From contig JAJXVP010000123.1 in the NCBI GenBank assembly GCA_021782055.1, forward strand, positions 1 through 7,756: a stretch of DNA of 7,756 nt, read 5' to 3'. Under the pieces are notes generated by a model, which saw nothing but the letters and a program-made list of their open reading frames with translations, searched no databases and was not told where the DNA came from. The stretch is from a bacterium (lineage in GTDB: Bacteria > Spirochaetota > Spirochaetia > JABEVK01). Every line of letters starts with the position of its first letter. Positions within the stretch are counted from its first letter, which is position 1. Position numbers and translations under genes: made by a program. Shown here piece after piece: positions 1 through 6,109 of the stretch.

Positions 1-146
1 GCAATAAAGCCCGTGACGACACCCCAAGGTCGGGCTTTGCCTCCTCCTGCCGAACTCCCCAAGACGACGGGAAGAACGGGAAGAATACACGGCGAAAGGA
101 TCGTAACGATACCGGCCAAGAACGCGAAGCCAATCAACACTCCCAT
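1..146 (-). CDS. ccdA: CcdA/DsbD-type membrane electron carrier, partial
   Basis: Only the first 48 residues are present; the gene runs off the left edge. The translation from the ATG at 146 is a hydrophobic first helix with the motif SPCILPVLP (Cys at residue 20). This is the hallmark of the CcdA/DsbD transmembrane family, where that Cys is one of a pair relaying electrons from cytoplasmic thioredoxin to periplasmic thiol proteins. A Gly-rich loop and the start of a second helix follow. The ATG lies one codon beyond the stop of the upstream thioredoxin-fold gene, and its weak ribosome site (AAGGG) is inside that gene, so the two are probably translationally coupled. The neighbour is a plausible periplasmic acceptor of its electrons. 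The family call is firm. Whether it is a short CcdA or a longer DsbD-like protein cannot be seen. Confidence 0.85.
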   Translation of the reverse strand, partial: MGVLIGFAFLAGIVTILSPCILPVLPVVLGSSAGGGKARPWGVVTGFI

Positions 147-149
147 GAT

Positions 150-725
150 TTACGCCCTTGCCAAGATACTTTGTACGGTCGTCGTTCCCGACCAAATCTT
201 CTTTTGGTTCCCCTGGGAGTCGATCTCGACAAAGGTATGTTGTTGTGTGATCCCGTACTTCGTTTTAAGCGCGGTAGCCGTGTCGTAATTCACAACGACA
301 AGGCGAACGTTGTCAGGAATATCCTGATAATGGGCCTTGAGGTTTTTGTACGTTGCTTGACAGGTAGGGCACCAGCTGGCGGCAAAAAAGTAAATCACCG
401 TATGGTCCTTAGCCATGGCTTCGGCCGCCGCCTGGGTTGTAAACGGAACAACCTCGGGAGTCATCCCCGAAAGGTCATAAAAGGTGGACGAGCCGTTCGA
501 CATCGAGTTCGACATTGAGCCGCCAGATTTCATAGTGTCGGATTTCATAGTGTCTGACGAAGACATGGAACCTTGTGAAGCCCCTGTCATAGAGCCCTTG
601 TCCATCGAATTGTTTGACATCGAGTTGTTCGACATGGAGCCGCCCGAAGATTCCTGCTGGCCGTTGGCCCAAACCAGACCTGTCATGGTCAACGCTACCA
701 TCGTAGCCATCACCAATTTTTTCAT
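150..725 (-). CDS. secreted thioredoxin-fold protein with Met-rich linker
   Basis: This is a 191-residue periplasm-directed thiol protein. Residues 1-20 form a signal peptide (KK n-region, hydrophobic core, cleavage after VWA) without a lipobox Cys. Residues about 26-80 are a disordered Ser/Asn/Gly linker with Met at 31, 36, 41, 46, 54, 60, 65, 71 and 75, about one every five residues. Residues about 90-191 are a thioredoxin domain with active site WCPTC (C119, C122), the only cysteines in the protein. The usual cis-proline before the fourth strand is replaced by His163 (QHT where thioredoxins have IPT or similar). By family knowledge it reduces or exchanges disulfides, and the CcdA gene 3 bp downstream would keep it reduced. 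The Met-rich linker and lost cis-Pro hint at metal binding, which is inference. The start is well set: AGGAGG lies 5 bp upstream of the ATG. Confidence 0.88.
   Translation of the reverse strand: MKKLVMATMVALTMTGLVWANGQQESSGGSMSNNSMSNNSMDKGSMTGASQGSMSSSDTMKSDTMKSGGSMSNSMSNGSSTFYDLSGMTPEVVPFTTQAAAEAMAKDHTVIYFFAASWCPTCQATYKNLKAHYQDIPDNVRLVVVNYDTATALKTKYGITQQHTFVEIDSQGNQKKIWSGTTTVQSILARA
526..555 (-). repeat. 15-bp tandem duplication in the Met-rich linker
   Basis: Two head-to-tail copies of a 15-bp unit (526-540 and 541-555) differ only at the last base. They encode the repeated five-residue block SDTMK of the thioredoxin-like protein. Looser copies of similar length flank them, for example 12-bp units near 495-518 and roughly 15-bp units near 606-636. 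The linker appears to have grown by small in-frame tandem duplications, so its length may vary between strains. Confidence 0.8.
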
Positions 726-730
726 TTTAA

Positions 731-736
731 CCTCCT
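731..736 (-). promoter_or_regulatory. Shine-Dalgarno site of the thioredoxin-like gene
   Basis: AGGAGG on the minus strand lies 5 bp before the ATG at 725. It is the strongest ribosome site on the left side of the window and fixes this start. Confidence 0.85.
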
Positions 737-743
737 AAGGTTG

Positions 744-761
744 CGCCTTTTACAAAAGGCG
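744..761 (-). promoter_or_regulatory. inverted repeat in the leader of the thioredoxin-like gene
   Basis: The arms CGCCTTTT (744-751) and AAAAGGCG (754-761) are a perfect 8-bp match around a 2-bp centre. As RNA this would be a 7-bp hairpin with a 4-base loop just upstream of the Shine-Dalgarno site. As DNA it reads as an 18-bp operator-like palindrome. Its core TTTTACAAAA recurs at 786-795 inside the promoter, which favours a DNA-binding site over a purely RNA structure. There is no T-run after it, so it is not an ordinary terminator. Confidence 0.55.
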
Positions 762-772
762 AGTTAAGGAGT

Positions 773-801
773 AATGTATAGCGCGTTTTACAAAAAGACA
801 A
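773..801 (-). promoter_or_regulatory. promoter of the thioredoxin/ccdA operon
   Basis: On the minus strand, TTGTCT (801-796) is followed by a 17-bp spacer and TACATT (778-773). The same -10 sequence occurs at the regulator promoter. Initiation would fall near 766, giving a leader of about 40 nt that contains the inverted repeat and the Shine-Dalgarno site. Each hexamer matches the housekeeping consensus at 4 of 6 bases. The 175-bp gap from 726 to 900 holds only this control region and the weak signals described here. Confidence 0.55.
786..795. promoter_or_regulatory. possible operator, TTTTACAAAA, in the promoter spacer
   Basis: This near-palindrome is an exact second copy of the core of the inverted repeat at 744-761, 38 bp away. 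It lies between the -35 and -10 elements, where a bound repressor would block RNA polymerase. Two copies with one in the spacer is a common repressor layout. The regulator is unknown. Confidence 0.45.
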
Positions 802-900
802 GTTTGGTTTACATTTTTTCTTAAAAATCAACGCCAAAGGTTCAATCTTGGCAATGTGTGTCGCCAATCCTTGAAATATCAGCTGTAAGTTTTTGGTAAC

Positions 901-1260
901 TTAGCCTCGAATCTGCAGAATTTTGAGGACAATAAGCTTCACAATAATCATTAAGGCCAGCACCCCACACAACCAAGGATCAAGGGTGTGGGTGAGGTCT
1001 TGGATTACAAGGAGTACCGATAGAGCCGTGACCCCCGCCAGGTAGGCTACGCGGCTGGCCACCGCCAAATGGTGGACATCACGCTCGTCCTGAGGGCGTT
1101 CACGAAAGACGATCCCGGCATAGACGGCCATCGCTGCCGCGAAAAGCCCAAGGACGAGCATTTGAAGTGCCGTGGGCATCAGCCAGTGAAAAGGATCGAC
1201 CTTCAGTCCTAAGGTGATTAAGACGGCAAGGGCTACGAGAATTTCACTCGCCTTCTTCAT
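901..1260 (-). CDS. four-helix membrane protein paired with an XRE regulator
   Basis: This 119-residue integral membrane protein has hydrophobic segments at about 5-21, 31-52, 66-87 and 95-116. Between helices 2 and 3 is a charged loop with DERD (58-61), followed by an ASR.AY stretch entering helix 3. This layout resembles the small DUF2178-like membrane proteins that are often encoded beside a Cro/C1-type regulator. The biochemical role of that pairing is not known to me. The start is secure: GGAGGAA lies 7 bp upstream of the ATG and inside the end of the regulator gene, so translation is probably coupled. A role as sensor or signalling partner of the regulator is inference. No signal peptide, Cys pair or catalytic motif is visible. 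Confidence 0.75.
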   Translation of the reverse strand: MKKASEILVALAVLITLGLKVDPFHWLMPTALQMLVLGLFAAAMAVYAGIVFRERPQDERDVHHLAVASRVAYLAGVTALSVLLVIQDLTHTLDPWLCGVLALMIIVKLIVLKILQIRG

Positions 1261-1456
1261 AAAAAAGTTCCTCCACGGTAATTTTTAAAACTTTGGCCAA
1301 GCGTAGAGCTAGTTGTACAGATGGGGTGTAATTGCCTTTTTCGATGGAAATGATTGTTTGCCTCGTTACTCCTGTCTTCTGAGCCATTTCTTCTTGCGTC
1401 AGACCAGCTTGAGAACGAAAGATTCTTAACTTATTCAAAATTGCCGTATCGGGCAT
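1244..1456 (-). CDS. small Cro/C1 (XRE) family transcriptional regulator
   Basis: This 70-residue protein is almost entirely one helix-turn-helix domain. LTQEEMAQKTGV (19-30) forms helix 2 and the turn, TRQTIISIE (31-39) is the recognition helix, and KGNYTPS (40-46) is the typical loop after it. It ends VEELFYEEGE and lacks a ligand or oligomerisation domain, as in the YozG/SinR-like minimal regulators. Its stop lies 17 bp inside the downstream membrane protein gene. No Shine-Dalgarno sequence precedes the ATG. Instead a near-consensus promoter ends so that transcription should begin at the ATG itself. The palindrome in that promoter is the obvious candidate site for autoregulation, which is inference. 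Confidence 0.9.
   Translation of the reverse strand: MPDTAILNKLRIFRSQAGLTQEEMAQKTGVTRQTIISIEKGNYTPSVQLALRLAKVLKITVEELFYEEGE
1268..1274 (-). promoter_or_regulatory. Shine-Dalgarno site inside the regulator gene
   Basis: GGAGGAA on the minus strand, 7 bp before the membrane protein ATG, is embedded in the regulator's last codons (VEEL). It supports the 17-bp gene overlap being real and the genes being co-translated. Confidence 0.8.
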
Positions 1457-1462
1457 TTCATA

Positions 1463-1491
1463 AATGTAAAGTTAAGTTAACAAGCTGTCAA
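1463..1491 (-). promoter_or_regulatory. regulator promoter, predicted leaderless
   Basis: On the minus strand, TTGACA (1491-1486, perfect) is followed by a 17-bp spacer and TACATT (1468-1463, 4 of 6). The standard distance from the -10 places +1 at 1456, which is the A of the ATG. This is the best promoter match found in the window. Confidence 0.7.
1471..1481. promoter_or_regulatory. palindromic operator candidate in the regulator promoter
   Basis: GTTAAGTTAAC is a perfect palindrome (GTTAA/TTAAC arms around one base). It sits in the -35/-10 spacer of the gene for the small helix-turn-helix protein, the classic location for an autorepressor site. Binding by that protein is inference. Confidence 0.5.
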
Positions 1492-1535
1492 GGTGAACAA
1501 AAGTTACTGGATCTGCTCGTTCCTGAAAGAATCCA

Positions 1536-1564
1536 TTGTGAAATTGACCTGTAGGCCACATACT
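1536..1564 (+). promoter_or_regulatory. weak promoter candidate for the YbjQ-family gene
   Basis: TTGTGA (1536-1541), a 17-bp spacer and CATACT (1559-1564) match the consensus at 4 of 6 bases each. Initiation would be near 1571, about 78 nt before the ATG. It is the best I can find between the divergent regulator promoter and the gene, but the match is modest. Confidence 0.25.
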
Positions 1565-1648
1565 AGAAAGAATGTTAAAACCGCCGATTTCAACGTGGTA
1601 GATTTATCTTGGCAATCAATGATTTTTAAACAAGGGGAGAAAGAAAAC

Positions 1649-1972
1649 ATGCTGGTTGTTACTACCGAAAATATCTCGGGTTATCAAATAACAGAAGTCA
1701 AAGGGCAGGTGTTTGGCCTCGTGGTGAGAAGTCGAGGCATTGGGAGTAGTATTCTCGCGGGACTTAAAAGTTTGATTGGTGGGGAAATTCGGCAATATAC
1801 AGCTTTGCTTGAAGACTCGCGAAAGCAAGCCATCGATAGGTTAGTAGCCAATGCCACGGCCCTGGGCGCCAACGCCATTGTTATGATGCGCTTTGATTCG
1901 AGTGAAATCGGTCAAAACATGACAGAAATTCTGGCCTACGGAACGGCCGTCATCATTCAAGCAGGTAGTTAA
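1649..1972 (+). CDS. YbjQ/UPF0145 family protein
   Basis: This 107-residue soluble protein matches the UPF0145 (YbjQ, 'heavy-metal-binding') family over its full length. It has an early TT.NI.GY segment, ILAGLKSLIGG (35-45) where the family has a similar AG(I/L)+..GG stretch, the helical segment Y50 to L72, LGANAIV (72-78) and the closing AYGTAVII (96-103). Family members form small beta-rich oligomers. The metal-binding name rests on little evidence, and this copy has no Cys or His. The ATG at 1649 is chosen because AAGGGGAG lies about 9 bp upstream and the length then fits the family. The open frame continues upstream to 1493, but that part does not resemble the family. The gene is tail-to-tail with the ATPase gene, 12 bp apart. 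Confidence 0.88.
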   Translation: MLVVTTENISGYQITEVKGQVFGLVVRSRGIGSSILAGLKSLIGGEIRQYTALLEDSRKQAIDRLVANATALGANAIVMMRFDSSEIGQNMTEILAYGTAVIIQAGS

Positions 1973-1984
1973 AAGGATGACTTC

Positions 1985-4621
1985 TTAAGCAATTTTTTTT
2001 CCCTTCGCCGAGGTGGATCGCCCCAGGAGGAGCCGTACGACGGGGCTCACCACCGATAGCCCGATGATGACAAGCCACAGCAGGGGGTCGGTCAGCGCGA
2101 CGGTACCGAACACCCGCTGACAGAAGGGGACGAACACGAGGAGCGGGATCATGGCGATCATTGCTATGCTGAAACCTTTGAGAAGCAGGTTCGGCGCCGT
2201 GAACTTTTTCCACATTCGACCCTCTCGTAACACGAACGCCGAAAGCTGGGGCGATAAGAGAGTAACAACAAACGCGGCGGTTTGGCCGGCCTGGGCACTG
2301 CCCCGCCAGCCCTGCCAGGCGAAAGCATACGCCGCCGTGATAGCCAAACCGAACACGAGACCATCAAAGAGCATGGTCCAACGGTCTTTCACCGTCAGGA
2401 TGGGGTCGTCTCGTCGAGGCGGGGGCCGTCTCATGACCTCGGGACCTGCCGGGTCGGTGGACAGCCCTACCCCCGGTGCTGTTTCCATAACAACGTTCGA
2501 CCACAAGAGCATCAGGGCGTTCAAGGAGGCTCCTGGGGCAAATAGCGGGGTAAGGACAGTCGTAATGACCTTGCCCAGGTTGTTGGTGATGAGGTAACGG
2601 ACCAGTCGACGAAGGTTGCCGAACACCGTCCGGCCCTCTTTAACCGCCGCCACAATGGTAGCAAAGTTATCATCAGTGAGAATGAGGTCGGCAGCTTCTT
2701 GACTGACCTGAGTCCCTGCCCGACCCATCGCGATGCCGACATGGCTTTTCTTCAAGGCCGGGGCATCGTTGACACCGTCACCCGTCATGGCAACGACGTG
2801 ATCACCCTCACGGAGGGCTTCGACGATTTTCAGTTTATCTAAAGGAGAGACTCGGCTGTAGACCCGGTAGTCTGACACCGTGCTTGCGAACTCTTCAGGG
2901 CTCATCGCCTCCAGCTCTTTGCCCTCGAGGGCCTGGCTGAGGTTTTGGGCGATTCCGACGCTTTCAGCGATAGCAAAGCCCGTTTTCTTGGCGTCGCCGG
3001 TAATCATGACCACGGCGATTCCTGCCGCTTTCGCCTCGGCGACCGCTTGCTTGACCTCATCTTTGGGAGGGTCGTAGATGACGACGGCCCCCAGCCAGTT
3101 CAGGGCGGGCAAACTGCCGGTTTCGAGTTTGCCACCTGAGAGTTCATACTCGGGTCCGATATCGGCCTGAGCGAACCCGATCAGACGGAACCCTTTGTCC
3201 TGGCGGGTACCCAGGTCCCGTAACACAGCCGTACGCTCCGCACCCAAGCCGGGGCACAGGGCGACGACCTTCTCGGGAGCGCCCTGGACCAAAACGCGAC
3301 GGCCACCCGGGATCGTGACCAGCGCGACGCTGTACATCCTGTCGCTATTGAACGGCAAGGTCGCCAGCGTCGCGTACGGAGCATCGAACTCGCCGGGTTT
3401 GTAGCCGGTTAACAAAGCGGCCTTGAGGAGAGCGATTTCGGTAGGGTCGCCCGACTCCAGAGTGGCCGTCGAACACTTCGCCGCAATGAGGAACAGATCG
3501 GCTACCGCCTGGCCTTGCCCCTCGGCAATCCGAGTATAGAGGTCGGCCGCGGTATGGAACTTCTGGTCGAGGTAGAACTCTTTGGCTGTCATCGCATGGG
3601 TGGTAATCGTCCCCGTCTTGTCGGTGCAGATAAAGTCGACATTGCCGAGGGTCTCGACCGAACTCAGCTTTTTTACAATGGTTGACTGGCGGGCTAGCCG
3701 TTCTACTGCCAAAGAAAGGGCGATGGTAATGCTGGCTGGCAGACCTTCGGGAAAGACGGCCACCAAGATGGTGATGGCCAAAAGCACAGCGCCTTCGAGG
3801 CGGGCCGTATCCCAGTGAGAAAAGTCCTTGACGGCGAATAAGGTCAAGACGAGTGCCGCCGAACCGAAGGCCAGCAACACTAAAAACTTGGTTTCTCGCG
3901 CTAGCCTGACTTGGAGGGGAGTTTTTTCGTTGTCTTCGGTCTGTAACGAAGTAGCGATCTGCCCCATCTCGGTCGTGGCACCGATAGTGACAACCACAGC
4001 CTTGCCAGTACCGTCGAGAATTCGTGAACCAGTAAAAAGAAGATTCCGAATCTCATAGGGTTTCAGCCCTGGGGCAGTCAAAGGCCCTGGCTGTTTTCGA
4101 ACTGGTTCGCTTTCGCCCGTCAGGTGGGCTTCATCTACCAAGAGGTTAACCGCTTCGAGCAAGCGGACATCGGCGGGCACGACATCCCCGGCTTCAAAGA
4201 CGACGACATCGCCGGGAACCAGGAACCGCGTTGCTAGCACCTCGGGTCGTCCGTCGCGCCAAACACGAACTGTCGGCGTCAGCATCTTTTTCAATGCTTC
4301 CAACGCTTTTTCGGCCTTTGCGTCTTGCAACAGCCCCACGACGGTGTTGATCGCTACGACGCCGAGGATGGCAAACCCTTCAAGCCAGTCGCCGATAACA
4401 AAGGAGAAACCCGTCGCGGCAAAGAGGATGAGTACCATGGGCTCAGCGAGACTTGCGAGGATCTTAGATAAAAGTGTCACACGGCGTTGCGCTTTAAGTT
4501 CGTTGAATCCCGAACTTCGGCGTACCTCATCGGCCTGGGCCGTGGATAATCCACCATGAGACGATCCTAAGCTATGTAACAACTCGGCCTCGCTTGGCGA
4601 GTACGCGTCGAACAGGGTCAT
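1985..4621 (-). CDS. type II P-type cation-transporting ATPase
   Basis: This 878-residue inner-membrane pump is related to bacterial Ca2+-ATPases (PacL/PMR1-like). In order: N-terminal cation-ATPase domain, TGES (168-171, actuator), PEGLP in TM4 (291-295), phosphorylation motif DKTGT (D334), nucleotide-domain QGAPE (446-450), TGD (541-543) and TGDGVNDAP hinge (613-621), then TM5-TM10. All catalytic motifs are intact. Odd residues: aligned without gaps to SERCA TM5-TM6, the Ca2+ ligand Glu771 is Lys684, Thr799 is Met712 and Asp800 is Glu713, while Asn768 and Asn796 are kept (N681, N709). The usual Lys of KGAPE is Gln446. The transported ion is therefore uncertain; Ca2+, Mn2+ or another cation is possible. 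I chose the ATG at 4621. A TTG at 4657 would add 12 residues but coincides with a -35-like TTGACG. It lies downstream of the porin gene, probably with it in an operon plus its own promoter. Confidence 0.93.
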   Translation of the reverse strand: MTLFDAYSPSEAELLHSLGSSHGGLSTAQADEVRRSSGFNELKAQRRVTLLSKILASLAEPMVLILFAATGFSFVIGDWLEGFAILGVVAINTVVGLLQDAKAEKALEALKKMLTPTVRVWRDGRPEVLATRFLVPGDVVVFEAGDVVPADVRLLEAVNLLVDEAHLTGESEPVRKQPGPLTAPGLKPYEIRNLLFTGSRILDGTGKAVVVTIGATTEMGQIATSLQTEDNEKTPLQVRLARETKFLVLLAFGSAALVLTLFAVKDFSHWDTARLEGAVLLAITILVAVFPEGLPASITIALSLAVERLARQSTIVKKLSSVETLGNVDFICTDKTGTITTHAMTAKEFYLDQKFHTAADLYTRIAEGQGQAVADLFLIAAKCSTATLESGDPTEIALLKAALLTGYKPGEFDAPYATLATLPFNSDRMYSVALVTIPGGRRVLVQGAPEKVVALCPGLGAERTAVLRDLGTRQDKGFRLIGFAQADIGPEYELSGGKLETGSLPALNWLGAVVIYDPPKDEVKQAVAEAKAAGIAVVMITGDAKKTGFAIAESVGIAQNLSQALEGKELEAMSPEEFASTVSDYRVYSRVSPLDKLKIVEALREGDHVVAMTGDGVNDAPALKKSHVGIAMGRAGTQVSQEAADLILTDDNFATIVAAVKEGRTVFGNLRRLVRYLITNNLGKVITTVLTPLFAPGASLNALMLLWSNVVMETAPGVGLSTDPAGPEVMRRPPPRRDDPILTVKDRWTMLFDGLVFGLAITAAYAFAWQGWRGSAQAGQTAAFVVTLLSPQLSAFVLREGRMWKKFTAPNLLLKGFSIAMIAMIPLLVFVPFCQRVFGTVALTDPLLWLVIIGLSVVSPVVRLLLGRSTSAKGKKIA

Positions 4622-4628
4622 ACTGAAG

Positions 4629-4657
4629 AGTTTGAGGTCGAGTAACGCTGCCGTCAA
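4629..4657 (-). promoter_or_regulatory. possible internal leaderless promoter of the ATPase gene
   Basis: On the minus strand, TTGACG (4657-4652, 5 of 6) is followed by a 17-bp spacer and CAAACT (4634-4629, only 3 of 6). The implied +1 at 4622 is one base before the ATG at 4621, and no Shine-Dalgarno sequence precedes that ATG. The -10 is poor on its own. It is listed because the spacing repeats at three other SD-less starts. Confidence 0.35.
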
Positions 4658-4682
4658 GCGCCGACCAAACTAACCGCAAAGC

Positions 4683-6020
4683 CTAAAGTTGCGCCGTCAC
4701 CCGCAAGCCGAAAACCCATTCGTTTCCTATTCGTTCCTGAGGCGACAGTGGGTTTACAACACCTCCCCCTGGGTTGAAAACGTACTGTGCGTCGGGTTGA
4801 ACTTGTAACCACGGAAGCACCTGGCCCAGATAAGTGGCTTCAAGAATGCTTTCTCCGGAGGGCTGAGGGTTATAGGCGCCCTGGTACAGGGCTAGGTCCG
4901 AAGCTAAACCCGAAGCGGCTGTACTCATGTTAGCATAGCTCCAGCCCAAGCCCAAAGAGTCGGAACTTTCCGTAAAGAAGGGATCTTTGAGCACCAAGCC
5001 CGCCTCCCCATCAAAGTCAACGGTGTTTCGGTCGGACGGAGCCCCCATTCCCCGTAGAAACAACCCCAACGTTTGATGGGAATCTTGGGGATTGGTCCAC
5101 AGGACGTCATCAAGCAAACCATAGACAGCAAAATTACCTGCGTCCTGCCGTGGCTGACCGTTGGACGCGGGGTTGGCCAGTGACAGCCCCTGGGTATCAA
5201 AGCGAACATCAGGAAAGTTACTACTTTGATACCAGGTACCCAGCTTAAAGCTTCCTCCCCAGGGTTGATCTCGTAAAAAGTGCACCTGGATTTCCGTGAT
5301 GGCCAACGCCCCATCATTGAACGGAGCCAGAGCGAAAGAAGGATGCCCGTTAAAGACTCCGGCTAGGATGGAGATTTGGTCTGAGGGCCTAATCCTAAAG
5401 CGAATTCCTAAAGCTGACAAAGGATACGCAGGCCCGCCCCCTGGGAGATCAGAGCTAAAGAGAGCTGGCCAGCCAAAGCCTGCGTTGACAAAAACGGCTG
5501 CGGTTGAATTGATGGCGAACTCTTGATCGAGGCTCTGAAAACCTAGCTTAATATCGAACCTGGGTCCCGAAGCGACATCGCCCCACGTTTGGTCATACCA
5601 CAGTTCCCATAACCCAAGGCCGTCGGTAGCTTCAATGTTGCTCACCGTTTGTAAAACAAAAAGGTTTTGAGTACTTAAGTTTTTACCGTGATTTTCAAGA
5701 CCACTGACATTCAACAGTCCCCCGGGTAGTCCGAATGTCTTTGAGTCTATTTGCAAGTCAGCTTGAGTCAACCCATCGAAGGCTACGCCTTGTTTGACCC
5801 CGCCCGAAACATTGCCAAAAATCTCGCTTGTCTCTTGGACAGTTAAACTCACCCCATGCTGACCCAACCACGGAAAAGTTTGGTTGATGACACCAGAATC
5901 TGCCCAAACGTGACCCGCGAGGACAATATAATAGAGGATTGCCACCCCCGACAGGAGTTGACACCTGCCCCAGCTACCTCGTAAATCAGTTTTTCGTGGC
6001 CGCACTGTTCGAGTCCACAT
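4683..6020 (-). CDS. OprB-type outer-membrane porin
   Basis: From the ATG at 6020 this is a 445-residue beta-barrel protein of the carbohydrate-selective porin (OprB) family. Residues 1-40 are a long signal peptide: Arg/Lys-rich n-region, hydrophobic core at about 22-36, cleavage after HVWA. Family landmarks are the TVSNIEA...ELWYDQ segment, FGWP (182-185) followed by LPGGGPAYPL, and GVFNG (221-225). The protein ends VTAQL, with Leu rather than the usual aromatic final residue. A GTG at 6059 would add a second hydrophobic stretch before the signal peptide, so the ATG is preferred. Despite the family name, substrate cannot be read from sequence. The gene is divergent from the NRAMP metal importer and upstream of a cation ATPase, which suggests passage of divalent metal ions; this is inference. 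Confidence 0.87.
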   Translation of the reverse strand: MWTRTVRPRKTDLRGSWGRCQLLSGVAILYYIVLAGHVWADSGVINQTFPWLGQHGVSLTVQETSEIFGNVSGGVKQGVAFDGLTQADLQIDSKTFGLPGGLLNVSGLENHGKNLSTQNLFVLQTVSNIEATDGLGLWELWYDQTWGDVASGPRFDIKLGFQSLDQEFAINSTAAVFVNAGFGWPALFSSDLPGGGPAYPLSALGIRFRIRPSDQISILAGVFNGHPSFALAPFNDGALAITEIQVHFLRDQPWGGSFKLGTWYQSSNFPDVRFDTQGLSLANPASNGQPRQDAGNFAVYGLLDDVLWTNPQDSHQTLGLFLRGMGAPSDRNTVDFDGEAGLVLKDPFFTESSDSLGLGWSYANMSTAASGLASDLALYQGAYNPQPSGESILEATYLGQVLPWLQVQPDAQYVFNPGGGVVNPLSPQERIGNEWVFGLRVTAQL

Positions 6021-6027
6021 AAGCAAG

Positions 6028-6056
6028 AATATCGCTACCAACGTGAGAATATTCAA
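6028..6056 (-). promoter_or_regulatory. porin promoter candidate, predicted leaderless
   Basis: On the minus strand, TTGAAT (6056-6051) is followed by a 17-bp spacer and GATATT (6033-6028), 4 of 6 matches each. The implied +1 at 6021 is one base before the ATG. The -35 overlaps the 8-bp palindrome GAATATTC (6047-6054), a possible regulator contact site. Confidence 0.4.
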
Positions 6057-6073
6057 CACCCAGCCGCTTCGAC

Positions 6074-6102
6074 TTGCTTTCCCTTTACCGGGCGAGTATG
6101 CT
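6074..6102 (+). promoter_or_regulatory. mntH promoter candidate, predicted leaderless
   Basis: TTGCTT (6074-6079), a 17-bp spacer and TATGCT (6097-6102) would start transcription at 6109, one base before the ATG at 6110. The hexamers are weak (3 and 4 of 6). If real, the ATG at 6098 lies inside the -10 and cannot be the start. The -35 boxes of this and the porin promoter lie back to back, 17 bp apart. Confidence 0.3.
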
Positions 6103-6109
6103 CCTGGCT

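Noticed and set aside
848..867. Inverted repeat TTGGC/GCCAA downstream of the membrane protein gene as a terminator
   Set aside because: The stem is only 5 bp, the loop is 10 bases, and no T-run follows on the minus strand.
845..1616. The 11-bp sequence ATCTTGGCAAT occurs at 845-855 and 1606-1616
   Set aside because: A few exact 11-bp repeats are expected by chance in a window of this size, and the two contexts differ (operon tail versus leader).
1493..1648. In-frame upstream extension of the YbjQ-family gene to an earlier ATG
   Set aside because: The extra 52 residues do not resemble the family, a Shine-Dalgarno site precedes the ATG at 1649, and the shorter product has the normal family length.
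2151..2597. Plus-strand open frame of 148 codons inside the ATPase gene
   Set aside because: It is the antisense shadow of the conserved C-terminal membrane region of the pump and has no family resemblance.
6047..6054. GAATATTC palindrome in the porin/mntH intergenic region as a Fur or MntR box
   Set aside because: The palindrome does not extend beyond 8 bp and does not match the Fur or MntR consensus; it is noted only as overlapping the porin -35.
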